Below, one piece after another: positions 11,319 through 19,726 of a DNA stretch of 38,235 bases. Origin of the DNA: an uncultured Coriobacteriaceae bacterium (lineage in GTDB: Bacteria; Actinomycetota; Coriobacteriia; Coriobacteriales; Atopobiaceae); assembly GCA_902791035.1 (NCBI GenBank), contig CADAUA010000017.1, positions 1 through 38,235 of the forward strand. The letters are read 5' to 3'. How positions within the stretch are numbered: the stretch's first letter is position 1; each line of letters opens with the position of its first letter. The translations under genes and the position numbers were made by a program. The notes below the pieces were generated by a model that searched no databases, was not told where the DNA came from, and was given only the letters and a program-made list of their open reading frames with translations.

Positions 11319-11507
11319 CTACATGATCGAGACGACGAAGCCGATCAGGCACAGCGCCTCGATGAACGCGGAGGCCAGGATGAAGACGGTGAAGAGGCGG
11401 TCCTGGACCTCGGGCTGGCGGGCCATGGAGTTGGCGACGGCCTGCGCCGCAAAGCTGATGCCAAGACCCGCGCCGATAACGCACAGACCATAACCGATGA
11501 CGTTCAC
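11319..11507 (-). CDS. atpE: ATP synthase Fo c subunit, predicted proton type
   Basis: The c subunit forms the Fo rotor ring. The protein is a very short hairpin of 62 residues: helix 1 (about 3-28), the polar loop ARQPEVQDR and helix 2 (about 39-61) with the ion-binding Glu50 in FIEALCLIGF. The residue after the glutamate is Ala, not the Ser/Thr of sodium-binding rings, and the helix-1 position aligned with Ilyobacter Gln32 is Ile17; proton coupling is inferred. The start is GTG at 11507, preceded by a strong AAAGGAGGAT ribosome site, fitting the high c-subunit stoichiometry. It is shorter than the usual 70-80 residues at both ends. Confidence 0.95.
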   Translation of the reverse strand: MNVIGYGLCVIGAGLGISFAAQAVANSMARQPEVQDRLFTVFILASAFIEALCLIGFVVSIM

Positions 11508-11606
11508 AAGATCCTCCTTTGTACTTCGCCCGGCCCTGTTGGCGGACGAAACTCTACGTCCCTATCGCAGCGGGCCGCGCCCGCGAGACGCCACTCGGAA
11601 CCCGGC

Positions 11607-12416
11607 CTACTCCTCCTGCTCGGCCAGCTGCACGTACACGGCCGAGAGCAGCGTGAAGATGTAGGCCTGGATGAAGGCGATGAGCAGCTCCACCACGTAG
11701 ATGATGATGAGGAGCACGAGCCACAGGAGCGACATGCTGGCGGTGCCGAGCGCGGCCGCAGAGATCTGGTGCACCAGGGGCTGCACGAAGATCGTGCACA
11801 TGATGGCGAAGGTGCCCATGACCACGTGGCCGGCGAACATGTTGCAGAAGAGTCGGACGGCCAGGGTGATCAGGCGCAGGAAGGTGGAGAAGACCTCGAT
11901 GACCCACACCAGCACGCGGATGGGCAGCATCAGGCCGGCGGGCGCCAGGCTCTTGAGGTAGCCGCCCACGCCCTTCTTCCTAATGCCCACGGCGATGAAG
12001 TAGACGAACGACATGAGGGCGATGGCGCCCGTGACGCCCGTGGAGCCGGTGCCGGGCTTCAGCGTGGGCAGCATGCCGATGTAGTTGCCGAACAGCACGA
12101 AGAAGAAGATCGTGGCCAGGAAGGGGAAGTGCCTGCGCCAGGTGTCGCCCAGGGTGGCCTTGCAGACGTCGTTGCGGACGAAGTCCACGCCGTACTCCAT
12201 GGCGTTCATGAAGAAGCCGTGGGGGACCAGGTCGGTGGACGCGGCCTCCTTCTTCACGAAGACGCCCATGGCGACGAGCAGCAGCACGCAGGCGAGGAGC
12301 ATCCAGAACGTGTAGACCGTGAGGCCCGCCGTGGTGTCGCCCACGGCCGCCGTGGGATAGAAGGTGCTGAGCAGTTCGCCCATCGAGTCGGAGACTTGCT
12401 GAAACGCGTCACCCAT
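11607..12416 (-). CDS. atpB: ATP synthase Fo a subunit
   Basis: Subunit a forms the proton half-channels next to the c ring. The 269-residue protein is strongly hydrophobic, with about five or six membrane segments. The essential arginine lies in LAVRLFCNMFAGHVVMG, matching Arg210 of E. coli. The C-terminal ELLIAFIQAYIFTLLSAVY helix is also conserved and carries the usual Glu and Gln channel residues. FFFVLFGNYIGMLP is a further hallmark. A 99-bp gap follows before atpE (11508-11606); it holds the c-subunit ribosome site and short GC-rich pairing sequences. Confidence 0.96.
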   Translation of the reverse strand: MGDAFQQVSDSMGELLSTFYPTAAVGDTTAGLTVYTFWMLLACVLLLVAMGVFVKKEAASTDLVPHGFFMNAMEYGVDFVRNDVCKATLGDTWRRHFPFLATIFFFVLFGNYIGMLPTLKPGTGSTGVTGAIALMSFVYFIAVGIRKKGVGGYLKSLAPAGLMLPIRVLVWVIEVFSTFLRLITLAVRLFCNMFAGHVVMGTFAIMCTIFVQPLVHQISAAALGTASMSLLWLVLLIIIYVVELLIAFIQAYIFTLLSAVYVQLAEQEE

Positions 12417-12418
12417 GA

Positions 12419-12748
12419 TTAGCCTTCCCTCTTGTCGCCCTTGAACCGGGCGCGCCTGCGCTCGGCAATCACGACCCCGGCAACGACCATGCCCAGGAAG
12501 CCGGCCGCCAGGCCAGCCCCGAACGGCACGATCGCCGCCTGTGCCTCATGCTGCACCAATAGCAGCATGACAGACTCGAGACCAAACGAGAGCACGACCC
12601 CCAAAAGACCAGCACCGACGCGAGGAACCCCACGACGAGCGGGGCACCTTAGGGCAAGAGCGGCCAGGAGGCCACCTCCCGCCGCGCCCGATGCGAGCCC
12701 TGCGGCAACCGCCGCCGCGCCTTCGCTCATGCTGCTCGTTCCATCCAT
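12419..12748 (-). CDS. small membrane protein in the AtpI position
   Basis: The 109-residue protein has about four hydrophobic segments and a basic cytoplasmic tail (AERRRARFKGDKREG). It sits 2 bp before atpB as the first gene of the atp operon. That is where many bacteria encode AtpI, a helper in c-ring assembly. Size and topology fit AtpI, but I see no diagnostic sequence motif, so the name rests mainly on position. The start is uncertain: ATG 12748 has a weak AAGG site, and ATG 12730 is an alternative six codons downstream. Confidence 0.65.
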   Translation of the reverse strand: MDGTSSMSEGAAAVAAGLASGAAGGGLLAALALRCPARRGVPRVGAGLLGVVLSFGLESVMLLLVQHEAQAAIVPFGAGLAAGFLGMVVAGVVIAERRRARFKGDKREG

Positions 12749-12781
12749 GCCGACCTTCTGGCCAGAGATCCGCCTGCCAAT

Positions 12782-12878
12782 ATTTGAACGCGGGTCATTT
12801 TAGGCATTGCGGTGGGCAAGTTCCAGATTCCTCGCTACAGCGCGGCAGGAAACGGGACTCCCGATGTTCAAATGACCC
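12782..12878 (-). promoter_or_regulatory. paired inverted elements in the atp operon leader
   Basis: On the plus strand ATTTGAAC (12782-12789) and GGGTCATTT (12792-12800) are followed by GTTCAAAT (12866-12873) overlapping AAATGACCC (12870-12878). Both modules thus reappear in inverted form about 70 bp away, within the 5' region of the operon. They could be paired binding sites or form an RNA stem. A TAAAAT hexamer on the minus strand overlaps the proximal element and could be the -10. No other gene is visible in 12749-13033. Confidence 0.35.
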
Positions 12879-12993
12879 TCGCTAGCTGCACGTCCTTCTA
12901 CCCACTGGGTTCAGGCCTCTTTCACGAAGCCTTCACACCGGCACGAAAATGTGCCGTAACGTGGGGTTTTGTGATTATTCTCGCGCGCAGAGG

Positions 12994-13020
12994 AAACACG
13001 GGGGGTACTCCCCCGTGTTT
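12994..13020. repeat. GGGGTACTCCCC-family palindrome, copy 1 (after upp)
   Basis: Arms AAACACGGGGG and CCCCCGTGTTT form a perfect 11-bp stem around a 5-nt loop. It lies 13 bp beyond the upp stop and probably ends upp transcription, although no T-run follows. The GGGGTACTCCCC core is shared with 13716-13742, 26661-26692 and 26693-26724. Confidence 0.75.
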
Positions 13021-13033
13021 GGCACGTCGGGTG

Positions 13034-13678
13034 TTACTTGGTGCCGTAGATGCGGTCGCCGGCATCGCCCAGTCCGGGCAGGATGTAGGCGTTCTCGTTG
13101 AGCTGGCGGTCCACCGAGCAGGTGTAGAGGCGCACGTCCGGGTCGAAGTCCAGGACGGCCTTGACGCCCTCCGGGCACGACACGAGCGTGAGGCAACGGA
13201 TGTCCTGCACGCCGGCCTCCCGCAGGAACTGGATGGCAGCCGTGAGCGAGCCGCCGGTCGCCAGCATGGGATCCACCACGAGGCAGGTGCGCTGGTCGAT
13301 GTCGGGCGGGAACTTGCAGTAGTACTGGTGGGGTATGTGGGTCTCGGGATCGCGGTACATGCCGATGTGGCCCACGCGGGCGGAGGGCACCAGGTCCAGG
13401 ATGCCGTCCACCATGCCCAGCCCGGCACGCAGGATGGGGATGATGGCGACCTTCTTGCCCGCGATCTGCTTGCAGGTCGTGACCTCGAGCGGGGTCTCCA
13501 CCCGCACGTCCTCGAGCGGGAAGTCGCGCATGGCCTCGTAGCCCTCGAAGATGGCCAGCTCGGTAACGAGCTCGCGGAACTGCTTGGTGCCCGTGGTCTT
13601 GTTGCGCAGGATTGAGAGCTTGTGCTGCACCAGCGGGTGGTCCACCACCGTGAGGCGGCTCTCGTCGTAGTCTGCCAT
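13034..13678 (-). CDS. upp: uracil phosphoribosyltransferase
   Basis: This enzyme salvages uracil with PRPP to give UMP. The 214-residue protein has the early [14 protein letters not shown] motif, the [14 protein letters not shown] segment and the PRPP-binding loop [11 protein letters not shown]; the C-terminal [14 protein letters not shown] is typical. The ATG at 13678 has a GAGGGGAG ribosome site; an upstream TTG-initiated extension lacks support. The gene is flanked on both sides by hairpins of the GGGGTACTCCCC family, so it may be transcribed as an isolated unit even though the glyA-upp-atp order is conserved elsewhere. Confidence 0.96.
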   Translation of the reverse strand: MADYDESRLTVVDHPLVQHKLSILRNKTTGTKQFRELVTELAIFEGYEAMRDFPLEDVRVETPLEVTTCKQIAGKKVAIIPILRAGLGMVDGILDLVPSARVGHIGMYRDPETHIPHQYYCKFPPDIDQRTCLVVDPMLATGGSLTAAIQFLREAGVQDIRCLTLVSCPEGVKAVLDFDPDVRLYTCSVDRQLNENAYILPGLGDAGDRIYGTK

Positions 13679-13715
13679 GAGCGTTCTCCCCTCTTGCTTC
13701 ATGTGGAGGCACATG

Positions 13716-13742
13716 GGCGCCAGGGGGTACTCCCCTGGCGCC
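13716..13742. repeat. GGGGTACTCCCC-family palindrome, copy 2
   Basis: Arms GGCGCCAGGGG and CCCCTGGCGCC form a perfect 11-bp stem with loop GTACT. It lies between the glyA stop (13808) and the upp start (13678) and is followed 7 bp later by copy 3. It may act as a terminator or RNA-stabilising element for glyA. Confidence 0.75.
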
Positions 13743-13749
13743 GGGTGCC

Positions 13750-13777
13750 GGGCAGCAGGAGAGTGCTCCTGGTGCCC
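13750..13777. repeat. GGGGTACTCCCC-family palindrome, divergent copy 3
   Basis: The element starts GGGCAGCAGGAG and ends CTCCTGGTGCCC, with a single mismatch in the stem. Its outer part matches the element at 26661-26692, which starts GGGCAGCAGGGG and ends CCCCTAGTGCCC. The core is CTCC/GGAG rather than GGGGTACT. It pairs in tandem with copy 2. Confidence 0.6.
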
Positions 13778-13807
13778 ATTCGTAACCTACTCACGCATCA
13801 TTATGCT

Positions 13808-15064
13808 CTAGCCCAGCTCGGGATAGAGCGGGTGATTGGCCAGAAGGCCTTCCACCTCGGCATGGGTACGCTCTATCACGGCGTCGTCCGTGAAGTGCAG
13901 GACCACGTCGCCGATGAGCTCGCCCACGCGCTCGCACTCGGCCTCGGTGAACCCGCGCGTCGTTGCGGCGGCGGAACCCACGCGGATGCCGGACGTGACG
14001 AAGGGCGAGCGCTTCTCGCCGGGGATGGTGTTCTTGTTCACGGTGATGCCAGCGCGGTCGAGCGCCTGCTCGGCATCGCGGCCCGTGACCTCGCCCGCGG
14101 GCGTGAGGTCCACGAGCAGGAGGTGGTTGTCTGTGCCGCCGGTCACCAGGCGCAGGCCGCGGGACTCCATGCCACGGCCCAGGGCCTTGGCGTTGGCCAG
14201 GACGGCGTCGGTGTAGGCCGCAAAGCTGGGCTGGAGCGCCTCGCCAAAGGCCACGGCCTTGCCGGCGATCACGTGCTCCAGCGGGCCGCCCTGCGAGCCG
14301 GGGAAGACGGCGGAGTTGACCTTCTTGGCGATGTCCGGGTCGTTGGTGAGGATGATGCCGCCGCGCGGGCCACGGAGGGTCTTGTGCGTGGTGGAGGTCA
14401 CCACGTCCGCAAAGGGCACGGGCGAGGGATGGCGGCCGGTGGCCACGAGGCCCGCGATGTGGGCCATGTCCACCATGAGGGCGGCGCCGTTGTCGTGCGC
14501 GATCTGGGCGAAGCGCTCGAAGTCGATGATGCGCGGGTAGGCCGAGGCACCGGCGATGATGAGCTTGGGCTTGTACTGCTCGGCCTTGGCAGCCACGTCG
14601 TCGAAGTCGATGCGCTCGGTCTCGGGATTCAGGCCGTAGGACACCACGTTGTAGAGCTTGCCGGAGTAGTTGGCCCCGGAGCCGTGGGTCAGGTGGCCGC
14701 CGTTGTCCAGGCTCATGCCCATGAAGGTGTCGCCGGGCTTGAGGAAGACGGCCTCGGCCGCGTAGTTGGCCTGGGCGCCGGAGTGGGGCTGGACGTTGGC
14801 GTAGCCGGCGGAGAAGAGCTTCTTCACGCGGTCGCGTGCCAGGTTCTCCACCACGTCGACGGCCCAGCAGCCACCGTAGTAACGCTTGCCGGGCAGGCCC
14901 TCGGCGTACTTGTTTGTAAGGGGGGAGCCCACGGCCTCCATCACGGCCAGCGAGACGAAGTTCTCGGACGCGATGAGCTCGATGGACTGGCGCTGGCGGG
15001 TGAGCTCGTCGTCAATGGCGCTTGCGAGCTCGGGGTCGGACTCGCGCAGGTGCTCAAGGTACAT
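13808..15064 (-). CDS. glyA: serine hydroxymethyltransferase
   Basis: SHMT interconverts serine and glycine with tetrahydrofolate and is the main one-carbon source. The 418-residue PLP enzyme shows [34 protein letters not shown] and the PLP lysine Lys228 in [12 protein letters not shown]. The ATG at 15064 is preceded by AAGGAGG at good spacing; the open frame upstream to 15169 encodes non-homologous sequence. A 104-bp GC-rich gap separates it from rpiB; I saw no glycine riboswitch there. Confidence 0.97.
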   Translation of the reverse strand: MYLEHLRESDPELASAIDDELTRQRQSIELIASENFVSLAVMEAVGSPLTNKYAEGLPGKRYYGGCWAVDVVENLARDRVKKLFSAGYANVQPHSGAQANYAAEAVFLKPGDTFMGMSLDNGGHLTHGSGANYSGKLYNVVSYGLNPETERIDFDDVAAKAEQYKPKLIIAGASAYPRIIDFERFAQIAHDNGAALMVDMAHIAGLVATGRHPSPVPFADVVTSTTHKTLRGPRGGIILTNDPDIAKKVNSAVFPGSQGGPLEHVIAGKAVAFGEALQPSFAAYTDAVLANAKALGRGMESRGLRLVTGGTDNHLLLVDLTPAGEVTGRDAEQALDRAGITVNKNTIPGEKRSPFVTSGIRVGSAAATTRGFTEAECERVGELIGDVVLHFTDDAVIERTHAEVEGLLANHPLYPELG

Positions 15065-15168
15065 GGGTTGCCTCCTTGGGTGGTGGGTTGGATTTGAAGC
15101 TGGTTCGGCCGGCCGGGCCGCAGGCGGCCCCGTGGCGCAGCGGGCGATGGCGCGACAGGTCGATGGCA

Positions 15169-15642
15169 CTAGAGGCCGAAGTCGTCCCCCACGCCCGGGA
15201 AGCTGGGGTCGTCCTCGCGCATGATCTTCTCCACGCGGGCGGTATGGCGGCCACCGGCGAACTCCGTGGCCAGGAAGGTGTCCACGATCTGGAGGTTGGT
15301 CTCCAGCGGAACGAAGCGGCCGGACAGGCCGATGACGTTGGCGTTGTTGTGCTCGCGGGCCAGCTGGGCAAACTGCACCGTCTGGACCGGCGTGGCGCGG
15401 ATGCCGGGTACCTTGTCGGCGGTCATCGAGATGCCCAGGCCCGTGCCACAGATAAGGACGCCGCGGTCGGCATCGCCGCGGGCCACCATGCGGGCGACCT
15501 TGTCGGCATAGTCGGGATAGTCGCAGCGCTCGGCCGAGGTTGGGCCAAGGTCGATGACCTCGTGGCCCTGCGCGCGCAGATGCTCGGCGATGGGGGCCTT
15601 CTGGTCGAATCCTGCATGGTCAGAACCGATTGCGATGCGCAT
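15169..15642 (-). CDS. rpiB: ribose-5-phosphate isomerase B
   Basis: RpiB interconverts ribose 5-phosphate and ribulose 5-phosphate. The 157-residue protein begins [12 protein letters not shown], has [10 protein letters not shown] and the active-site cysteine in [12 protein letters not shown], and carries [15 protein letters not shown] near the C terminus. The segment after the active site reads [12 protein letters not shown], more diverged than the common RAALCHD type, so another aldose-phosphate isomerase substrate is possible. The position between tsaC and glyA follows the Gram-positive order rpiB-glyA-upp. Confidence 0.92.
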   Translation of the reverse strand: MRIAIGSDHAGFDQKAPIAEHLRAQGHEVIDLGPTSAERCDYPDYADKVARMVARGDADRGVLICGTGLGISMTADKVPGIRATPVQTVQFAQLAREHNNANVIGLSGRFVPLETNLQIVDTFLATEFAGGRHTARVEKIMREDDPSFPGVGDDFGL

Positions 15643-15783
15643 GTGCGTCCTCTCGCTGGGGCTTCGTGGTTACGCCATAAGGTTAGCGCGATGACCGACG
15701 GCGGGGGACGCTGATTCGGCGATGCCGCGGTTACCATTCGGTGTCGAGCTGGGGCGAGGCTGGGCGGGCAGCCCGTCCGCGGG

Positions 15784-16422
15784 CTAGCTCACGAGCTCGC
15801 GGACCTTGTTGCCCGGAATGGCGCCCTCGCGGAGGATCCGCAGCTCGGGGGTGGTGCAGTCCACGATCGTCGAGGGGACGGCAATGGGCGCCGGGCCCCC
15901 GTCCAGCGTGAGGTCAACCGCCTCCACGATGCGCGCCTCCACCCCATGGCCTGACGTTGCCGGAGTGGCACCGTGCGTGTTTGCGCTGGTAGTGGCCATA
16001 GGCACTCCCATGCCACGCGCAATCTGGCGCACGAGCTCCGAGGCCGGCAGACGCAGGGCGATGGTCTGCGTCGCCGACAGCACGTACTCCTTTGGCACCT
16101 CACCAGAGGCGCGCACAACCAAGGTGAGCGCTCCAGGCCAGCACTTGCGTGCGAGAAGGAAGGCCGCTGGAGAGACGTCTCGGCCGTAGCGCTCCAGATC
16201 CTCCACGTCCGCCACGAGCCAGGGCAGGGTCTGTGCGCGGTCGCGGTGCTTGATGTCGAAGATGCGCATGTGGGCGGGGTTGTCCGCCGTCGCCGCACAG
16301 CCGATGCCGTACACGGAGTCCGTCGGCATGACCAGCACGCCACCCGCCTTTGCGCAGGAGACCGCCCGATCCACTACTTCTGGACTTGGGTTCTGCTGGT
16401 CGACCGTCACGATTGCGCCCAT
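15784..16422 (-). CDS. tsaC: L-threonylcarbamoyladenylate synthase (TsaC/Sua5 family)
   Basis: This enzyme makes threonylcarbamoyl-AMP from threonine, bicarbonate and ATP for the t6A37 modification of ANN-decoding tRNAs. The 212-residue single-domain protein shows GGVLVMPTDSVYGIGC, the KHRDRAQTLPWLV segment, WPGALTLVVR, IALRLPA and MATTSANTHG, all typical of YrdC-fold proteins. It lacks the extra Sua5 C-terminal domain, so TsaC is the closer name. The ATG has a GGGAGG site and lies 1 bp after the prmC stop, so the two are coupled. Confidence 0.95.
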   Translation of the reverse strand: MGAIVTVDQQNPSPEVVDRAVSCAKAGGVLVMPTDSVYGIGCAATADNPAHMRIFDIKHRDRAQTLPWLVADVEDLERYGRDVSPAAFLLARKCWPGALTLVVRASGEVPKEYVLSATQTIALRLPASELVRQIARGMGVPMATTSANTHGATPATSGHGVEARIVEAVDLTLDGGPAPIAVPSTIVDCTTPELRILREGAIPGNKVRELVS

Positions 16423-16423
16423 G

Positions 16424-17503
16424 CTAGGCCTCCCTCACGCACACGAGCACACGTGGCCTGTGCGTCAGGTCCTCGCGCACCTCCACTCGGGCCCATCCAC
16501 CCTGCTTGCGGACCAAGTCGGCCGCCTGGGCGAGCGACCCCTCGAAGAGCTCCACGCAGAGCATGCCGCCCGGTGCCAGAAGGCTAGGCGCACCCGCGAG
16601 GATCCGCCTGAAGATGTCGAGCCCGTCCATCCCGCCGTCGAGCGCCAGATGTGGCTCGAAGTCCTTGACCTCGGCCGGCACCTCCCGCTCCAGCACCTCC
16701 GTGGGAATGTAGGGCGGGTTGGAAACGACCACCGAGAAGTGCCCCGCCAGCCGCGGGTCCACGGCGGAGGCCAGGTCGCACTCGAGCACCTCCACGCGGT
16801 CGGTCAGGTCGAGGGCGTCGCGGTTGCGGCGGGCCAGCGCCACCGCAGTGGGCGAGAGGTCCGTGGCCACCACGCGCGTGGCCGGCCGCTCGCCCGCGAT
16901 GGAGAGGGCGATGCAGCCCGTGCCAGTGCAGAGATCCAGCACCAGGGGGCCGCGGGTGAGAGGCTCGGGTGGCGCAGACGGCTCCTCGGGCCCGGCGGCA
17001 GGCTTGGGCTCGGCGTTCGCCTCGGCGTCCACCTCGGCTTCCCCGTCGTCCTTCTCGTCCGCATCTTCCCCGGGCGCATCCGTGCCAAGAGTGTCCGACA
17101 CTCTTGCCACGGGCACCGGGTCCGGATCATAGCCCTCGGGCACGTAGCCCTCCTCCGGCGCGGCGTCCACGCCCTCGACGGCGGCATCCACCAGAATCTC
17201 GGTCTCGGGCCGGGGGATCAGCACGCCCGGCTCGCAACGCAAGACGATGTGGCGGAAGGGCATCTCGCCCGTCACGTACTGCAGGGGCTCCCCCTGGGCA
17301 CGACGCGCCACCGCCGTATGCATCTCGGCCAGCTCCTCGCGGTCGAGGGGCCTGTCGAAGTTCGTGTAGAGCTCCACGCGCGATAGGCCCGTCACGTAGC
17401 TGAGCAGCCACTCCGCTGAGAGGCGCGGCCGCTCCTCGCCCTTGCGGCCCAGGTAGCCCGTCGTCCAGTCGAGCACGCGTTGTATGGTCCAGGTCTCCCC
17501 CAC
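16424..17503 (-). CDS. prmC: peptide chain release factor N5-glutamine methyltransferase with an acidic insertion
   Basis: PrmC methylates the glutamine of the GGQ motif in release factors, here encoded just upstream by prfA. The N-terminal helical domain ends at PRPETEILVDAA (about residue 108). The methyltransferase domain starts at GPLVLDLCTGTGCIAL (about 185) and contains the catalytic NPPY at 262-265. Between them lies an extra stretch of about 70 residues (113-184), rich in Asp, Glu, Pro and Ala, which brings the protein to 359 residues against the usual 280-290. The insertion contains a 29-nt palindrome (17082-17110) encoding residues around VARVSDTLGT. The start is GTG at 17503 with a GGGGAGGG site. 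Confidence 0.94.
   Translation of the reverse strand: MGETWTIQRVLDWTTGYLGRKGEERPRLSAEWLLSYVTGLSRVELYTNFDRPLDREELAEMHTAVARRAQGEPLQYVTGEMPFRHIVLRCEPGVLIPRPETEILVDAAVEGVDAAPEEGYVPEGYDPDPVPVARVSDTLGTDAPGEDADEKDDGEAEVDAEANAEPKPAAGPEEPSAPPEPLTRGPLVLDLCTGTGCIALSIAGERPATRVVATDLSPTAVALARRNRDALDLTDRVEVLECDLASAVDPRLAGHFSVVVSNPPYIPTEVLEREVPAEVKDFEPHLALDGGMDGLDIFRRILAGAPSLLAPGGMLCVELFEGSLAQAADLVRKQGGWARVEVREDLTHRPRVLVCVREA
17082..17110. repeat. 29-nt palindrome inside prmC (REP-like subfamily 2)
   Basis: The 21-bp core CAAGAGTGTC-C-GACACTCTTG is perfectly palindromic, and outer GTGC/GCAC-type arms extend it to 29 nt with one mismatch. It matches the palindrome at 19727-19755 at 23 of 29 positions and shares the AGTGTC-Y-GACACT centre with the fully symmetric REP copies. 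It lies in frame within the acidic insertion of prmC. Confidence 0.7.
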
Positions 17504-17520
17504 ATACCCTCCCCGCGAAC

Positions 17521-17551
17521 AAGGGCGCCGGCGCGGCGCCGACGCCCTTTA
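17521..17551 (-). terminator. GC-rich hairpin between prfA and prmC
   Basis: An AAGGGCG / CGCCCTT stem continues through one mismatch into CGGCGC / GCGCCG. It lies just upstream of the prmC GTG start and just downstream of a REP copy. There is no strong T-run, so partial termination or RNA processing is more likely than a full stop. Confidence 0.45.
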
Positions 17552-17552
17552 C

Positions 17553-17596
17553 ATCAGTTATGAAATGTCACAAAAGTGACTGACACTTCTGTGACA
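17553..17596 (+). repeat. REP element copy 1, 44-bp oriented unit
   Basis: ATCA, seven bases and AA precede a 31-nt palindrome with arms TGTCACAAAAGTG and CACTTCTGTGACA around loop ACTGA. There is one mismatch between the arms. It lies 29 bp beyond the prfA stop codon. Confidence 0.9.
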
Positions 17597-17625
17597 GCGC
17601 CTCTGCGACACACGGCGCCGGGACG

Positions 17626-18693
17626 TCACACGGCCTCGGCGAGCTTCTCGGCACGGTCGGCCGCGGCAAGCGCGTCGATCACGGACGCCAGGCCGTCGCC
17701 CTGGAGCACCGCGGTGTAGGTGCTGTTGAAGCCGATGCGGTGGTCGGTCACGCGGTCCTGGGGCTGGTTGTAGGTGCGGATCTTCTCGGAGCGGTTGCCA
17801 TGGCCGATCTGCGAGAGGCGGGCGGCGCCCACCTCGGCCTGCTGCTTCTCCAGCTCCATCTCGTACAGGCGGGCGCGCAGCATCTGCATGCAGACCTCGC
17901 GGTTCTGGATCTGCGAGCGCTGCTCCTGGGACTGGACCACGGTGTTCGTGGGCAGGTGGGTGATGCGGACGGCCGAGTAGGTCGTGTTCACGCCCTGGCC
18001 GCCGGGGCCCGAGGAGCAGTAGGTGTCGATGCGCAGGTCCTCGGGGTTTATCTGGATGTCGATCTCGTCGGCCTCGGGCAGGACTGCCACCGTGGCTGTG
18101 GAGGTCTGGATGCGGCCCTGGCTCTCGGTCTTGGGCACGCGCTGCACGCGGTGGACGCCCGACTCGTACTTCATGACCGAGAAGACCTTCTCGCCCGTGA
18201 CCTTGAACTCGATGGTCTTGAAGCCGCCGGCCTCGCCGGGGCTGGCGGAGAGGACCTCGGTCTTCCAGCCGCGGGACTGGGCGAAGCGTTGGTACATGGA
18301 GAAGAGGTCGCCGGCAAAGATGGCCGCCTCGTCTCCGCCCACGCCGGCGCGGATCTCCACGATCGTGTCCTTCTCGTCGTTGGGATCGCCCGGGATCAGT
18401 AGGATCTTTATCTCGTTCTCCAGGCCGGGTAGCTTGGCCTCGTTGTCGGAGATGTCCATCTGGAGCATCTCCTTCTCCTCGGGGTCGGTAGTCTCGTCCT
18501 GCATCTCCTTGGCGGCCTCGATGTCGTCGAGGGCGCCCAGGTACTCGCGGGCCTTGGCCACCAGCTCGGCCTGGTTGGCGTGCTCCTTGGCCACGCGGGC
18601 GAACTCCTTGGGGTCGGAGACGACGGATGGGTCCACCATCTTGCGCTCCAGCTCCTCATACGCCTGTATGAGCTTCCTCAGCTTGTCTTCCAT
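17626..18693 (-). CDS. prfA: peptide chain release factor 1
   Basis: RF1 ends translation at UAA and UAG. The 355-residue protein has the catalytic GGQ in [10 protein letters not shown], the codon-recognition loop in the form [10 protein letters not shown] (a PxT motif, as expected for RF1 rather than the SPF of RF2) and [16 protein letters not shown] near the C terminus. [15 protein letters not shown] is a further hallmark. The ATG at 18693 follows AAGGAGC. The modifying enzyme gene prmC follows on the same strand after a REP element and a hairpin (17504-17625), so co-transcription may be attenuated. Confidence 0.97.
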   Translation of the reverse strand: MEDKLRKLIQAYEELERKMVDPSVVSDPKEFARVAKEHANQAELVAKAREYLGALDDIEAAKEMQDETTDPEEKEMLQMDISDNEAKLPGLENEIKILLIPGDPNDEKDTIVEIRAGVGGDEAAIFAGDLFSMYQRFAQSRGWKTEVLSASPGEAGGFKTIEFKVTGEKVFSVMKYESGVHRVQRVPKTESQGRIQTSTATVAVLPEADEIDIQINPEDLRIDTYCSSGPGGQGVNTTYSAVRITHLPTNTVVQSQEQRSQIQNREVCMQMLRARLYEMELEKQQAEVGAARLSQIGHGNRSEKIRTYNQPQDRVTDHRIGFNSTYTAVLQGDGLASVIDALAAADRAEKLAEAV

Positions 18694-18880
18694 GGCAGTG
18701 CTCCTTGGGTGCGGGCCGCGGCGCGCGGCCCATGTGGGTTGCCCGTGGTGACGCGGCAGATGTGTTCAACCCTAAGAGGATACCACCTGATGGGCAGGGC
18801 TATTCCGACGGCCCCGCTTGGGTATAAGCTCCTCGTTGCGCACATCCGCACGACTACCGAACGCCCCGCTAGGAGGAAGC

Positions 18881-19708
18881 ATGCCCATCCAGAAGCCGGC
18901 CCCCATGATGGTGAACGGCCGCCCCATCTACACCCTCTCCAGCTACGTCCCCGTGTCCATCGAGGTCACCGTGCCCAAGACCACCGACGATGAGGTCGAG
19001 CTCATGCTGGGCCAGCTCCTGGCCCAGCACGGCGCGGGCCCCGAGAAGCTCCTCGACACCGCCTGGATTGCCAAGGAGTTCCCCGGCGCCACCAACGCCG
19101 ACGACCTGCGCCTGGCCGTCCGCCAGGAGCTCGAGGGCATGGCCGCCCAGAACGCCGAGCAGGACAAGCCCGTCCGCTGCGCCGAGAAGCTCGCCGAGCG
19201 CCTGAACCAGAGCGTGACCCCGGGCGACGTGGCCGCCGTAAAGCAGGAGCTCATGGCCGAGTTCCAGCAGCAGGCCAGCCAGGCCGGTGAGGGATTCGAG
19301 CAGTTCATGGCGGCAAACAGCATGGCCCTCGACCAGTACTTCGACCAGCAGGCCCGCGAGATGGCAGCCCAAGACGCGGCCCTCGACGCCTACGCCCGCA
19401 ACGCCAAGCTGGACGTGGACCCCTCCGAATACCCCCAGCTCCTGGGCATGCCGGCCGACCAGATGGACCAGATCCTCTCGCAGCTCCGCTCCATGGGCCA
19501 GCTCGACATGGTGCGCGAGGCCGCCCTGCGCGCCAAGGCCATGCGCGTGCTGGTGAGCCAGTGCAAGTGCACCTATCACCACGAGACAGAGGCCGAGGCC
19601 GCAGAGCGTGTGGCGCAGCTCAAGCAGATGATGGCGCAGGCAGGGCAGCCCGGAGGCCCTGCCGAGCCGCCGGCGCCCGCGGGCGGCCCCAGCCTCAAGC
19701 TGGTCTAG
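18881..19708 (+). CDS. trigger-factor-like protein lacking ribosome-binding and PPIase domains
   Basis: The 275-residue protein is highly helical and rich in Gln, Ala, Met and Glu. Its middle (about residues 70-200) resembles the C-terminal chaperone domain of trigger factor: RCAEKLAERLNQSVTPGDVAAVKQ is followed by a FEQFMAANSM-type helix and Tyr-Phe-Asp-Gln-Gln repeats. No ribosome-binding motif or FKBP domain is present, so it would be a free-standing chaperone-like module. It is the only plus-strand gene among its neighbours. The ATG at 18881 has a strong AGGAGG site. It is followed by a palindrome, an intrinsic terminator and a REP element. The family assignment is by pattern and is moderately sure; a general helical protein is the alternative. 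Confidence 0.6.
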   Translation: MPIQKPAPMMVNGRPIYTLSSYVPVSIEVTVPKTTDDEVELMLGQLLAQHGAGPEKLLDTAWIAKEFPGATNADDLRLAVRQELEGMAAQNAEQDKPVRCAEKLAERLNQSVTPGDVAAVKQELMAEFQQQASQAGEGFEQFMAANSMALDQYFDQQAREMAAQDAALDAYARNAKLDVDPSEYPQLLGMPADQMDQILSQLRSMGQLDMVREAALRAKAMRVLVSQCKCTYHHETEAEAAERVAQLKQMMAQAGQPGGPAEPPAPAGGPSLKLV

Positions 19709-19726
19709 CCGCGTACCAAAGTTACC

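Noticed and set aside
13622..15097. 491-codon plus-strand open frame antisense to glyA and upp
   Set aside because: It crosses two real genes and their intergenic palindromes; low complexity, no start signal.
15065..15168. glycine riboswitch upstream of glyA
   Set aside because: The 104-bp gap is GC-rich with simple stems and lacks the conserved glycine aptamer cores.
16424..17503. frameshift or assembly error explaining the long PrmC
   Set aside because: Both flanking domains are in one frame with full motifs, and the insertion has even, in-frame composition.
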